Assembly (NCBI GenBank): GCA_029261295.1
Contig: JAJDBP010000029.1
Location: 124,001-188,000 of the forward strand
DNA from: Nitrospirales bacterium
Lineage (GTDB): Bacteria; Nitrospirota; Nitrospiria; Nitrospirales; UBA8639
Direction: 5' to 3'
DNA length: 64,000 bases
Part shown: positions 36,454 to 46,297 of the stretch, piece by piece
Layout of the letters: every line of letters begins with the position of its first letter
Position numbering within the stretch: position 1 is the first letter of the stretch
The notes under the pieces: model-generated
What the model saw: only the letters and a program-made list of their open reading frames with translations
Told to the model about the DNA's origin: nothing
Database searches by the model: none
Program-made: the position numbers and the translations under genes

Positions 36454-37752
36454 CTAGGCCCCTTTTCTCTCATAAATCAATTCTGGGACCCCTTCGCCTT
36501 CAATCGTTTTCTCAGTAATGACCACTTGTCGAACGTGTTTGAGGGCTGGCACGTCGTACATTAAATCCAGCATGACATCCTCTAAGGTGGCTCGAAGTCC
36601 TCGAGCCCCTGTTTTCATGGTTGAGGATCGGGTGGCAATGGCCTGAATGGCCTGAGGAGTAAATTGCAAATCCACACCATCCAAATGAAACAGCGCTTGG
36701 TACTGTTTCAATAACGCATTCTTAGGTTCTTGAAGCACTCGAACTAAATCTTCCACACGCAAATCATTCAACGAGGCTAAAATAGGAAACCGCCCCACGA
36801 ATTCTGGGATGAGCCCATATTTCAACAAATCTTCCGGACGCAACTGGCTCATCAGCTTCGCAGAGTCGTCTGCGTGTTTATGGGAAGAACCTGCACCAAA
36901 TCCCACACGTTTTTGGTTCGTCCGTTGGGCGATGATATCTTCCACACCCACAAACGCCCCACCGCAAATAAAGAGGATATTACTGGTATCCACCCGAAGA
37001 AATTCTTGTTCCGGATGTTTCCTGCCTCCTTTTGGCGGGACATTGCATAACGTCCCTTCTACTAATTTCAAGAGCGCTTGTTGTACCCCTTCACCAGACA
37101 CATCACGGGTAATAGAAGCACTTTCTGATTTCCGGCTTATTTTGTCGACTTCATCAATATAAATAATTCCGACTTGTGCTCGGGCAATATTAAAATCACA
37201 GGCTTGCAGTAACTTGAGGACCACATTCTCGACATCTTCGCCCACATACCCTGCTTCGGTCACGGTCGTGGCATCCGCAATAGCAAAAGGCACTTGCAAC
37301 ACTTTCGCCAAGGTCTTGGCTAACAATGTTTTGCCGGTCCCCGTCGGACCGATTAACATCACATTGCCTTTTTCCAACTCCACATCGGGAACATCTTTTC
37401 CACTAAACACGCGCTTATAATGATTGTGCACAGAAACGGATAGGATTTTCTTTGCGCGGTCTTGGCCAATCACATATTGATCAAGAATTTCTTTCAATTC
37501 CGGTGGCGTCGGCAAAGGACCGGTGGGGAGGTCTAATGGAGGTGGTCCTTCACCTGGGTTCCCTGAAAGAAATTTAGAACATTGGCCTACGCAATCAGCA
37601 CAAATTAAGACCGAACCTGGGGCATTACATTCCATGCACAGTTGTTTGGCTGGGGCTTGAATTAAATTGGTCGCTCCAGCTTTTGCTTTTCCACAAAAAG
37701 AACAGACGGCATCGGCACGAGTTCTACCTTGTTTTGAATCCCAAAAAGCCAC
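36454..37752 (-). CDS. clpX: ATP-dependent protease ATPase subunit ClpX
   Basis: 432 residues. The AAA+ domain has Walker A GPTGTGKT (about 135-142), Walker [10 protein letters not shown], a pore region (AGYVGEDVE), a VGFGAG loop at the place of the ClpP-binding IGF loop, and sensor 2 (ARGLRA). The N-terminal zinc-binding domain is unusual: CSFC (17-20) and CMEC (39-42) have standard spacing, but a third pair, CADC (53-56) plus Cys60, follows. ClpX unfolds tagged proteins for ClpP or acts alone as a chaperone. No clpP, tig or lon gene is adjacent, so this may be a second ClpX or a separated one. It is transcribed alone. Confidence 0.88.
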   Translation of the reverse strand: MAFWDSKQGRTRADAVCSFCGKAKAGATNLIQAPAKQLCMECNAPGSVLICADCVGQCSKFLSGNPGEGPPPLDLPTGPLPTPPELKEILDQYVIGQDRAKKILSVSVHNHYKRVFSGKDVPDVELEKGNVMLIGPTGTGKTLLAKTLAKVLQVPFAIADATTVTEAGYVGEDVENVVLKLLQACDFNIARAQVGIIYIDEVDKISRKSESASITRDVSGEGVQQALLKLVEGTLCNVPPKGGRKHPEQEFLRVDTSNILFICGGAFVGVEDIIAQRTNQKRVGFGAGSSHKHADDSAKLMSQLRPEDLLKYGLIPEFVGRFPILASLNDLRVEDLVRVLQEPKNALLKQYQALFHLDGVDLQFTPQAIQAIATRSSTMKTGARGLRATLEDVMLDLMYDVPALKHVRQVVITEKTIEGEGVPELIYERKGA

Positions 37753-37877
37753 AGCACCACCCTTTCTATGAATGAAGCAAGAAAATGGTATGAAGGTCGT
37801 TACAATGCATTTAAGATTAGTGACATGAAAAATGAATCTTAAACCTCAGACCTACCCCTTATCAAATAATCTCTCTC

Positions 37878-38909
37878 TTATGAAGCATCTCCATGAATGC
37901 CAAGCGGAACAGGCGTCCAGAACAAACCACTATCAAGACTACGAAAAAGACCTTTGCCGTTCGTCCCGGCATAGAGCACATGAGAATCGAGAGCACTCAT
38001 CGCAAGCGCCCTAATATTGATATTCGTTAAACCCATATTCCTCGTCTCCCAGGTCTTTCCACTATCGTCACTTCTGGAAACCCCTTTTCGATGCCCCACG
38101 TACATGACTCCAGCGTTCTGGGAGTCAAGAAGTAGTTCGACCAACATGTGGTCAGGTAATGATTCACCGATTCGAGACCACGAGCTTCCTGCATTTTCTG
38201 TGTGAAACAACCCTTCCAATGTCGCAATATACACCCTATCGGGATTAAAGGGATCAACCTTTATCCGGGTCACCCCTAATGATCGAGAAGATTTTAGGAC
38301 ATCTGCGGCCACTAAACCTGTGTTCACCTTATCCCAATTCCTGGCTCCATCCACAGACTTATACACACCACCACTGGTTCCGGCATACAAGGTTTGAGGC
38401 TGTTGAGGGTCGATCGCTAAAGAAATGACCATCAGGACTTCGGTCATGCCTTTCATGCGCTTTCGCCAGGTCTCTCCTCCATCATTTGATTCGAATACCC
38501 CAAGAGATGTCGCTGCCCAGACATGACTACTCGATCCTGGAGCAAACACCAATTCATGGACAACAGAAGAGATCGTCACCTCGTGAAGGCCCGTTCGCCG
38601 CGACACCCACCGTTGCCCCCCATCATAACTTTTATAAACCGCATCACCCTTCGTCCCGGCCAAAATATTAGCTGGGAACAACGGATCAATCGCCAGGGCA
38701 ATCACACGAGAATGCGTCATGCCGGTCGACATGTTTTCCCACTGGCTTCCACCATTGCGTGTTTTATAGATATAGTCGTTCGTCGCGATGTAGATGATAT
38801 GTGGCTTCGTCGGATGGAGAGCAACCTCCACCACTGTCTCACTCTGACCACAGCCCAGTAACAATATCCAACTCAACAGGTACAGAGAGAAGCACTTTTG
38901 AGACGTCAT
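37878..38909 (-). CDS. BNR/Ycf48-like beta-propeller lipoprotein
   Basis: About 343 residues from the ATG at 38909 (an in-frame TTG at 38918 is the alternative). A signal peptide ends in a lipobox (ILLLGC). The rest is built of six to seven repeats of about 45-50 residues with the BNR/Asp-box pattern (KTRNGGSQWENM, KSYDGGQRWVSR, ESNDGGETWRKR, RSDDSGKTWETR, RSLDSGLFWTPV). Such propellers (Ycf48, sortilin-like, sialidase-like) bind proteins or glycans; catalytic residues are not evident. It is probably anchored in the outer membrane. The gene stands alone between clpX and the M48 genes. Function unknown. Confidence 0.8.
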   Translation of the reverse strand: MTSQKCFSLYLLSWILLLGCGQSETVVEVALHPTKPHIIYIATNDYIYKTRNGGSQWENMSTGMTHSRVIALAIDPLFPANILAGTKGDAVYKSYDGGQRWVSRRTGLHEVTISSVVHELVFAPGSSSHVWAATSLGVFESNDGGETWRKRMKGMTEVLMVISLAIDPQQPQTLYAGTSGGVYKSVDGARNWDKVNTGLVAADVLKSSRSLGVTRIKVDPFNPDRVYIATLEGLFHTENAGSSWSRIGESLPDHMLVELLLDSQNAGVMYVGHRKGVSRSDDSGKTWETRNMGLTNINIRALAMSALDSHVLYAGTNGKGLFRSLDSGLFWTPVPLGIHGDAS

Positions 38910-38990
38910 ACTGAACAATACCGAAAACTGTTATGGCTAGGAACTGGCCAGGATAGAAAAGGATGAGAAGAAACGTCTACGCATGAAACT

Positions 38991-39905
38991 CTAGCGAAAA
39001 CGTGCTCCACTCTCTTGTGACTGGGTAGAGGCAGGAGGCGTCGGAGAAATCTGAGGTAATATTTTTACGGCAGCTTTCGGCGCACGTTCATAGATGGGAA
39101 TCGCTTCGGCCATCCATGCATTAAGGTCTGAAATCCTGGTTTCGTTCGCTGGATGGGTGGAGAGAAACTCTGGTGGAGCTCCCTGGGACGTGGCAGCCAT
39201 CCGCTCCCAAACCCGAACGGATTCCCGAGGATCATATCCGGCATCAGCCGCCAATAACACCCCAATATAATCTGCTTCTGATTCATGCTTCCGACTAAAG
39301 GGAAGCAAGACCCCAGCCTGGACCCCCAACCCCATAGCCTGCATTCCTAGCTGGCCTAATAGTGGATTCCCGCCTTGGGTCGATAATAGGATAGCGGCGG
39401 CAGACATACCCACCTGTGCCACCATTCCTTGGCTCATACGTTCTCCTCCATGCTGAGCCAAGGCATGAATGACTTCATGCCCCATAATAGCCGCTAGTCC
39501 CGCTTCATTTTTAGCCATCGGAAATATTCCAGTATAGACGGCAATTTTCCCTCCGGGTAACGCCCACGCATTTTTGGTATTGTCATCTTTGATCACCGTG
39601 ACTTCCCAATCAAAGGATTTAGCGGCTTCAGCATATTTGGAACGTTTGGCTGCGGCAATAATGCGAGCCGCCACCCGTTGAACCGGCTCTACTTCTCTGG
39701 GATCTTTGGAAAGGGCCACCTTGGGGTCTTGTAGGACTTCACGATATTGTGTGGCTCCCATTTGATTCATATCGCCAGCTGACATCAACAAAAATTGCGA
39801 CCGATTGGTATACGGATTCGTTTGGCAAGCAGCGAGAAGCCCACTCAACAAGATTATCCACAACACCGGAGGAGGAACGTATTTAAAAAACTTTGGTTTA
39901 CCCAA
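38991..39905 (-). CDS. M48-family metalloprotease lipoprotein
   Basis: 304 residues, starting at TTG 39905 (AGGAG seven bases upstream). The signal peptide has a lipobox (LLAACQTN). The zinc site is HEVIH at 143-147, with the third ligand Glu in SRKHESEADY. This is the Oma1/LoiP-type group of M48 peptidases, which act in the periplasm on misfolded or membrane-linked proteins. It is a close paralogue of the next gene (40085-40978), sharing long identical stretches such as HEVIHALAQHGGERMS. The C-terminal 30 residues are Pro/Ser-rich and differ between the two copies. Confidence 0.88.
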   Translation of the reverse strand: MGKPKFFKYVPPPVLWIILLSGLLAACQTNPYTNRSQFLLMSAGDMNQMGATQYREVLQDPKVALSKDPREVEPVQRVAARIIAAAKRSKYAEAAKSFDWEVTVIKDDNTKNAWALPGGKIAVYTGIFPMAKNEAGLAAIMGHEVIHALAQHGGERMSQGMVAQVGMSAAAILLSTQGGNPLLGQLGMQAMGLGVQAGVLLPFSRKHESEADYIGVLLAADAGYDPRESVRVWERMAATSQGAPPEFLSTHPANETRISDLNAWMAEAIPIYERAPKAAVKILPQISPTPPASTQSQESGARFR

Positions 39906-40084
39906 TGGTCGTCTCCTTCACGCGTTTCATAAAAGATAATCTTTAGTCGCGATATAGAAAATATTGGCTTTTATTCGAATGCAAGGCAACTGCCGCACGC
40001 GTTTCAGTTCGCCCACTCCCAACCAAGGGCCACCCTACGAGCAGAAATCACTTTCGGGACGCTCTTGCGATATCCTGCCCCACC

Positions 40085-40978
40085 TTATTTCAGTGCAGCA
40101 GGAGGTGGAGGCGAAGGGGTAATCGCCGGCAGCAAGGTAACCGAAGCTTTAGGGGCTGAATTATAGATCGCCAAGGCCTCCGTCATCCAATTCTTAAGAT
40201 CGGAAATTCGAGTTTCATGGGACGGATGAGTTGACATAAATTCCGGCGGAGCGCCCTCCGATGCTGCCGCCATGCGTTCCCAAATATGGATGGCCTCACG
40301 CGGTTCATAGCCTGCGTCGGCTGCCAACAGAACCCCCACATAATCCGCTTCCGATTCATGTTTTCGACTAAAAGGAAGGAGCACGAGTCCTTGGGTGCCA
40401 GCACCTAACGCCGACATCGCCAATTGATTGAGGGCGGGGTCTATTCCGAGTATAGCCAAGCCTATATTACTCACCGTTAACCCTGCCTGGGCAATGGTAC
40501 CATGACTCATTCGCTCCCCTCCATGCTGCGCCAACGCATGAATGACCTCATGCCCCATAATAGCCGCCAAGCCAGCTTCGTCTTTGGCCATAGGAAAAAT
40601 TCCAGTGTAGACTGCGATTTTCCCTCCTGGCATCGCCCAAGCATTTTTGGTGTTATCATCTTTGATGACCGTCACTTCCCACTCAAATGCCTTGGCCGTC
40701 TCAGCATATTTCGATCGTTTTGCCGCTTCAATGATTCGTGTAGCTACTCGATTGACGGGATCTGTTTCACGAGGATCTTGAGAAATGACGACTTTGGGGT
40801 CTTTAAGAACTTCACTATATTGGGTAGCGCCCATCTGATTCATTTGGTCGGCAGAGACCATCAACAGCTGGGAACGTCCCGTATAGGGATTGGTCTCACA
40901 TCCGGCTATAACAATCATCGCCAAAAGAATCCCGATTACAGGGATCCGGAAAACACGATTCAAAAATTCCTGTGTCAT
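40085..40978 (-). CDS. M48-family metalloprotease lipoprotein, paralogue
   Basis: About 297 residues from the ATG at 40978, which has GAGGCGG three bases upstream; an in-frame ATG at 41026 would add residues without a signal-like design. The lipobox is IVIAGC. The zinc motif is HEVIHALAQHGG, with Glu in SRKHESEADYVG. It is a tandem duplicate of the 38991-39905 gene, 179 bases apart. The main differences are the signal peptide, the segment after HGGERMS (GTIAQAGLTVSNIGLAILG) and the tail. It probably handles periplasmic quality control; two copies suggest either dosage or divided substrates. Confidence 0.88.
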   Translation of the reverse strand: MTQEFLNRVFRIPVIGILLAMIVIAGCETNPYTGRSQLLMVSADQMNQMGATQYSEVLKDPKVVISQDPRETDPVNRVATRIIEAAKRSKYAETAKAFEWEVTVIKDDNTKNAWAMPGGKIAVYTGIFPMAKDEAGLAAIMGHEVIHALAQHGGERMSHGTIAQAGLTVSNIGLAILGIDPALNQLAMSALGAGTQGLVLLPFSRKHESEADYVGVLLAADAGYEPREAIHIWERMAAASEGAPPEFMSTHPSHETRISDLKNWMTEALAIYNSAPKASVTLLPAITPSPPPPAALK

Positions 40979-41047
40979 GATCCGCCTCATAATCATAAAA
41001 ATAAATGAATAGATCATACGCTCCATTGAGGGGAATGGAGCGCCTGA

Positions 41048-42526
41048 TTACGTTCCCTTCGGAGGTTCTGGAATACGAATATCCAATTCCTGAATATCTT
41101 TATATTGTGTCAGGGCCGGCTTTGTCCCTTCGCGAGGGCCTACGACGAGAATAGCAAAATCTTGAGGCCGAAGGTGTCGTTCTGCCGCTTGTCGTACTTG
41201 GGCAACGGTGACCTTCTCTATGCCAGCCCTGAAGGTTTTCAGCCAAGTCGAAGGATATCCATAATATTCATACGTTAAATATTTACCTAATACCTTCGAA
41301 GGTGAATCGACCGAAAAAACAAAGGAATTCAGAATACTGGCTTTCGCATTAGCCACTTCCTCTTCGGTCGGCGGATTTGACACCATTTTGTGGGATTCGG
41401 AAATGAGCGCATCAATCCCTTTCCTTGTCGTTTGGGTTTTCGTCGACATCGAGAGAATCGCCATGCCTGGATGATCCCAGCCCAGCCCAACACCACCATG
41501 AACATCATAGGCCAAGCCTTGCTTGGATCGAATATTCGAAAACAGCCGTGCACCAAATGATCCTGAAAGAATTTGATTAACAATTACCAAGGAATAATAA
41601 TCTGGGTGGTCACGTCGAATCCCCTGGTGCCCCATCGCAATTTTTGCTTGAGTCATGTCATTTTTTTCGACATAAAACACTCCAGCTGTGACACTCTCCT
41701 GGATAAAAGCCAACGAATCCTTAGGCTCTGGGCCCTTAGGCCAATCCCCCAATACCTTATTGAGCAACGCAATCGTCTGATCTTTTTGGAAATCCCCAAC
41801 TAGGCCAAGAATCATTCGGTTGGGATGAAAATAAGTGTGATGCCAATTCACCACGTCTTCCTGAGTAATGGAAAGAATCGTGGAATAGGTGGGGAACCAG
41901 GTATAGGGGGATTTTTTCCCGTACACTAATTTTTTAAATTCGCGAGAAAGAATGCCTCCAGGATCATCATTTTGACGAGCAATACCCGCCATCATTTGGT
42001 TTTTCGCAATCTTCAGTTTTTCAGGCGCAAACGCAGGAGTACGCAACATATCATTAAACACGTCTAACACCGCAGGAAAATCTTCCTTCAAACAACTTAA
42101 GGAAGCCGTCCCTGCCGTCCCACCAATCGAGGTCTCAATAAGCGCGGCTTTTCCTTCCAGAAATTCATCCAATTCATCTCCTGATTGCTTGGTGGTCCCC
42201 CCTGTTCGCAATACGGTTCCGGTTAGCGAGGCAATCCCAATTTTATCTTTGGGTTCTAATCGAGACCCCGTTCGAATAAATGCTGAAAGGCTAATGAGGG
42301 GAAGTTCATGGTCTTCCATCAATAAGACCGTCATCCCATTATCCAACACCACTCGTTCCGGTTGTGGAATCACTAAATCCGGCAAGGGCGGAAACTGTAA
42401 TTCATTGACTTGTTCAACTTGAGCGGAGACAGACGACGTCATCATGACTAGGAAAAAAGTCAAAGCAAAACAAACGGACAGACTCTGCTGAATCATCACT
42501 CTCACAGACCACCTCATTGTCATCAT
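41048..42526 (-). CDS. M16-family peptidase, non-catalytic partner subunit
   Basis: 492 residues with a signal peptide (ALTFFLVMMTSSVSAQ). It has the M16 fold (VVLDNGMTVLLMEDHELPLISLSAFIRTGS), but where the catalytic HxxEH should follow the sequence reads GIASLTGTVLRTGG, so zinc ligands are missing. The C-terminal half keeps the R/Y-type substrate-binding region (FSNIRSKQGLAYDV). In bacterial two-gene M16 systems the inactive protein pairs with an active one to form the proteolytic chamber. Its ATG overlaps the stop of the active subunit gene by four bases, so they are translationally coupled. Periplasmic. Confidence 0.87.
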   Translation of the reverse strand: MMTMRWSVRVMIQQSLSVCFALTFFLVMMTSSVSAQVEQVNELQFPPLPDLVIPQPERVVLDNGMTVLLMEDHELPLISLSAFIRTGSRLEPKDKIGIASLTGTVLRTGGTTKQSGDELDEFLEGKAALIETSIGGTAGTASLSCLKEDFPAVLDVFNDMLRTPAFAPEKLKIAKNQMMAGIARQNDDPGGILSREFKKLVYGKKSPYTWFPTYSTILSITQEDVVNWHHTYFHPNRMILGLVGDFQKDQTIALLNKVLGDWPKGPEPKDSLAFIQESVTAGVFYVEKNDMTQAKIAMGHQGIRRDHPDYYSLVIVNQILSGSFGARLFSNIRSKQGLAYDVHGGVGLGWDHPGMAILSMSTKTQTTRKGIDALISESHKMVSNPPTEEEVANAKASILNSFVFSVDSPSKVLGKYLTYEYYGYPSTWLKTFRAGIEKVTVAQVRQAAERHLRPQDFAILVVGPREGTKPALTQYKDIQELDIRIPEPPKGT

Positions 42527-44088
42527 GATTGTCCCTCCCCAACCGATGCCGATGCTGGCATGACCATTTCAGGAGGAGGTACTGTTTCAATTTTCCCGAC
42601 AACACGGTTCGTTGGTTGAAATAAGGCTTTTGCTACACGTCGAATATCCTCTTTCGTCACATGATCAAAACGTTTGATATAACGAAAAAGTTCGCGCCAA
42701 TCCCCAAACAACATATGATAATCCGTCATATGCATGGCTAACCCTAAATTGTTGTTGAGGGCACGTAAAAGTCCAGCCTTTGCCCGTGTTCGAAAACGGG
42801 CCAATTCCTCATCAGACACATTTTCTGTTTTCAACTTGTCGAATTCTTCACGAAGCGCCTGTTGAACCGCCTGATTCGAGATTCCACGACCTGGTACTCC
42901 ATAGGCCAACCATACATGAGGATATTTATCCCCAGGGTAAGCCCCGTATGCTCCAACTGAGACGGCAAGCTGCTTATCTCGCACCAACGATCGGAACAAC
43001 CGTGAGGTACGGCCATTCGTCAAAATGTCATCAATGGCATCGTAAACCGGTTGATCAACATGTGTCGCAGCCGGCTTATGATAGCCCTCTAAATACAATG
43101 GCTGTGATGGATCTTGTAAGGTCACAGTCTTTTCAGTGATGGATGGAGGCTCCACGGTGCGGATAGGAGGAGGAGGAGATCCAGCTGGAATTCTTCCGAA
43201 ATATTTTTCCAAAAGCGGAATCACCTGCTTCGGATCAATATCACCGACAATCGCCGTGACCATATTCGAAGGAACATATTGAGCCTCATAAAACTCTTTC
43301 GCATCCGTCATCGTATAGGATTGAATATCGCTGGCATAGCCAATAACCGGATGATGATAGGGATGCGCCATAAACGCAGTTGAGACAAATTGTTCAAGCA
43401 GTCGACCAAATGGTTGACTCTCTGTTCGCAGACGACGTTCTTCCATCACGACATCTCGCTCTTCATAAAATTCCCGAAAGACTGGCTCTAAAAAGCGTTC
43501 AGATTCTAAATAGGCAAATAGTTCTATTTTATTTGCCGGTAACGAATAGAAATAGCCGGTCACATCGGCACCGGTAAACGCATTCAGTGCCACCCCACCT
43601 TCTCGTTCGATAATATCGCCGAATTCGTTTTTGAGCACATATTGAGAGGCTTCTCGCTGTCGTTGCTTAAATGTGTCGTATAAAGATTTCACTTTTTCAG
43701 GATCTGGCTTCCGCGAAAGTTTTTCTAATTGATAGGCTTGATAGGCCTCTTCTAATGTCACTAGTGCCACTTTTTCGGCCTGATAATTTTTGGTTCCTAT
43801 TCGAGGTGTTCCCTTAAAGGCCATATGTTCAAACATATGTGCCAATCCTGTCTCTCCCGCGCCTTCCTGTGCCGAACCCACATTCACGCGAGTAATAAAG
43901 GAAAAAACGGGAGCCACAGGACGTTCAACCAGAATAAACGTCCACCCATTTTTTAACGTATGCTGAGTCACATGCTGTTCAAAAGAACCCAGATCTTGAG
44001 CATGTACCATAGCCCCAGATATGACCGCCGCCATGATCATCAGAACCATGAATTTGACCCGACTCCAGACTCGATAACTGATTTGCAT
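42523..44088 (-). CDS. M16-family zinc peptidase, catalytic subunit
   Basis: 521 residues with a signal peptide ending VHA (near residue 30). The inverted zinc motif HMFEH lies at 84-88, and the distal Glu is likely in the EREGGVALNAFTGADVT region. Related to PqqL/insulinase-type processing peptidases that degrade peptides in the periplasm. An insertion at about 95-145 (AYQAYQLEKLSRKPDPEKVKS) is coiled-coil-like. It is translated first, followed by the inactive partner with an ATGA overlap. The dipeptide epimerase gene lies 113 bases away on the other side but is transcribed first, so all three may share one transcript. Confidence 0.88.
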   Translation of the reverse strand: MQISYRVWSRVKFMVLMIMAAVISGAMVHAQDLGSFEQHVTQHTLKNGWTFILVERPVAPVFSFITRVNVGSAQEGAGETGLAHMFEHMAFKGTPRIGTKNYQAEKVALVTLEEAYQAYQLEKLSRKPDPEKVKSLYDTFKQRQREASQYVLKNEFGDIIEREGGVALNAFTGADVTGYFYSLPANKIELFAYLESERFLEPVFREFYEERDVVMEERRLRTESQPFGRLLEQFVSTAFMAHPYHHPVIGYASDIQSYTMTDAKEFYEAQYVPSNMVTAIVGDIDPKQVIPLLEKYFGRIPAGSPPPPIRTVEPPSITEKTVTLQDPSQPLYLEGYHKPAATHVDQPVYDAIDDILTNGRTSRLFRSLVRDKQLAVSVGAYGAYPGDKYPHVWLAYGVPGRGISNQAVQQALREEFDKLKTENVSDEELARFRTRAKAGLLRALNNNLGLAMHMTDYHMLFGDWRELFRYIKRFDHVTKEDIRRVAKALFQPTNRVVGKIETVPPPEMVMPASASVGEGQS

Positions 44089-44201
44089 TCAGCACCATCC
44101 TGTTTCAAGGTACATCAACATCTTACCGTTCATTTATCCTACCCAGGAATGAAGAAATGTGGCAAGCAACGATCTGCTGCGCATATTCCATCGTTGGACT
44201 A

Positions 44202-45323
44202 TCACTCGATGCACGTCACCGTTGCAGGATCAACATCAAGCGTCATTCCCAATCCAGGTTCGTGCCATGGGTGAAGCCAGGAACCTTCATAGTGATACCC
44301 CCCTTGAATAGGATCAACGGCCAATAACAAGGGCATATCTAAATCTAGGATCGTACATCCACCCATTCCCAAGACAAGACTCCAGGAGCACCCCATGGCG
44401 ACACGGCTTTCCACCATTCCGCCAACCATGATTTCAATGCCCGATACCTGAGCGAACTCGGCAATGCGAACGGATTCGATCACTCCACACTTCGTAATTT
44501 TTAGATTAAAGATGTCTACGGCTTTCTCTTCGAGAAGCTGATAGGCATCTTCAATAGAACGAAGCGATTCATCGGCGGCAAGCGGAATCGCACTTTGCTC
44601 CTTGAGCATAATCATTTCTTCACGATGATCCCGATGAAGGGGTTGCTCAAAGACATGCACGGGAATAGATAATTTCTCGATGGCCTGTAGAAAAGCTCGT
44701 GCTTGGTCAAAAGTGTATCCCTGATTGGCATCAATGACAAACGTCGCTTCCGGACAGGCCGACCCCACAGCTGCCACTCGTCGAATATCATCGTCCACAT
44801 CATGCCCGACTTTCATCTTTAATATCCGAAAACCTTGATGATACCAATCCTTGGCAGTACCGAGTACGTTTTCGATCTCTCCAATCGGTAAGGTCACATC
44901 CGTTTCCCGTTTTCGAAGATCCGCCCCGCCCCACAAACCCCAAAGAGGGATTCTCGCCGCGTGGCATAATGCATCAAGAAGGGCCGTTTCTAGGCCACAT
45001 CTTAAAGCCGGCAACGATTGTGTGCTCGCCAACAGTTGTTTTGAGATATGACGAAATTGTGTCGCTGGTATCCCCAGTAACGCTTGGGCCGCTGTTGGAA
45101 ATGCAGCAAGACAGGTTGCCTGATCTTCTCCAGAAATATCAGGAAAGGGCGCGACTTCCCCAAACCCCTCAGAACCATCGTATAGAGTCACTCGTATAAA
45201 GATATTTTTGGCCACATCCATGGCCCCACTCGCAACCACAAAGGAATTTTTCAGAGGCAAATCTACGGGCCAGGCTTCAACTTTTCTGATAGTGAAGGAA
45301 TTCACAGTTTGATTCGAAGACAA
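44202..45323 (-). CDS. Enolase-superfamily dipeptide epimerase
   Basis: 373 residues of the mandelate racemase/muconate lactonising group. The KxK motif LKMKVG holds the catalytic Lys; metal ligands are in VIDANQGY, FEQPLH and AADESLRS; the second catalytic Lys is in NLKITKCG. This set matches L-Ala-D/L-Glu-type dipeptide epimerases, which recycle peptidoglycan or other dipeptides in the cytoplasm. The exact dipeptide is uncertain because specificity varies within the family. Its location next to the M16 pair is consistent with peptide recycling. Confidence 0.82.
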   Translation of the reverse strand: MSSNQTVNSFTIRKVEAWPVDLPLKNSFVVASGAMDVAKNIFIRVTLYDGSEGFGEVAPFPDISGEDQATCLAAFPTAAQALLGIPATQFRHISKQLLASTQSLPALRCGLETALLDALCHAARIPLWGLWGGADLRKRETDVTLPIGEIENVLGTAKDWYHQGFRILKMKVGHDVDDDIRRVAAVGSACPEATFVIDANQGYTFDQARAFLQAIEKLSIPVHVFEQPLHRDHREEMIMLKEQSAIPLAADESLRSIEDAYQLLEEKAVDIFNLKITKCGVIESVRIAEFAQVSGIEIMVGGMVESRVAMGCSWSLVLGMGGCTILDLDMPLLLAVDPIQGGYHYEGSWLHPWHEPGLGMTLDVDPATVTCIE

Positions 45324-45373
45324 TAGGAGGGGGAAGGACTACAACAAATGAGGACAATCAGAATAGCCCAAAC

Positions 45374-46018
45374 CTAAGCATAGCGATCATTTTCCCAAGG
45401 CAAGGCGGTATTAGAATACCCACGCACTTCCCAAAAACCTTTTTGATCACGATCAAGAAAGGTAATCTTTTTCACCCACTTCGCCCCTTTCCACGCATAT
45501 CGCTTGGGGACGATCATTCTCACTGGCCCACCATGATCATTGTTCAGTGGCCGATCTTTCCAGTGTGTCGTCAATAACACATCCTCATCATCACACACCT
45601 CCAAGGGCAAATTGGTGGTGTAATCATCATAGGACTCAAACAAGATAAATTTCGCAGAGGGGAGAGGCTGAACAATCTCCAGAATATGTTGAAACTTCAC
45701 TCCAGTCCAATCACAGTCCAACATACTCCACGTCGTCACACAGTGAAAATCAGCATGCACCTGAGACACAGGTTGAGCTTGAAATTCTTCCCAGGTCCAG
45801 GTCACCGGATTAGCCACCACACCATCAATCGTTAATGTCCATTCTGCTAAATCAATTTTTGGTTTGTAACCGAGGTCCAACACAGGAAAATTATTCACCA
45901 CATGTTGGCCTTCCGGCAGACGATCATCCTGAGGTCCATCCACTTCTCGGCAAGAAAACTCGCGCCGATGCTGCGCCATTTTCTGTTTGGCGTTCACAAT
46001 TTTTTCATTTGGCTCCAT
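45374..46018 (-). CDS. Molybdopterin-binding (SUOX-fold) oxidoreductase-like protein
   Basis: 214 residues. The sulfite oxidase/YedY fold is recognisable from WTLTIDGVVANPVTWTWEEF, the Cys in DFHCVTTWS (Cys93, the expected Mo ligand), and NNDHGGPVRMIVPKRYAWKGAKWVKKI. There is no Tat or Sec signal, so the protein should be cytoplasmic, unlike YedY/MsrP. It lacks the C-terminal dimerisation domain of true sulfite oxidases. Small cytosolic members of this family exist, with unknown substrates. It is followed by the epimerase gene after 50 bases and may share its transcript. Confidence 0.82.
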   Translation of the reverse strand: MEPNEKIVNAKQKMAQHRREFSCREVDGPQDDRLPEGQHVVNNFPVLDLGYKPKIDLAEWTLTIDGVVANPVTWTWEEFQAQPVSQVHADFHCVTTWSMLDCDWTGVKFQHILEIVQPLPSAKFILFESYDDYTTNLPLEVCDDEDVLLTTHWKDRPLNNDHGGPVRMIVPKRYAWKGAKWVKKITFLDRDQKGFWEVRGYSNTALPWENDRYA

Positions 46019-46297
46019 ACAGCAAGCACCCCTATGGCTAAATCATTCCTATTTTGGACCGTCTTTTTGCGCCAATGTTGCGACACACAACACCCTAAGG
46101 GTACCATAATTTGGCCTTCCCAGAGCAACGAATAGCGCCACGAGGACCGTGGCATGGTCACTCTCTCAAAAATTTGATACATTAATACTATTCGTCCATG
46201 GTTAGCCTGGAACCGCTCGGCTCTTTGCCCCCCTGCCTGTGTGCCTTCTTTTCCAGCTTACTCCTTCTTTACTATTTTTTTGTGGAGGATCCGTCTT

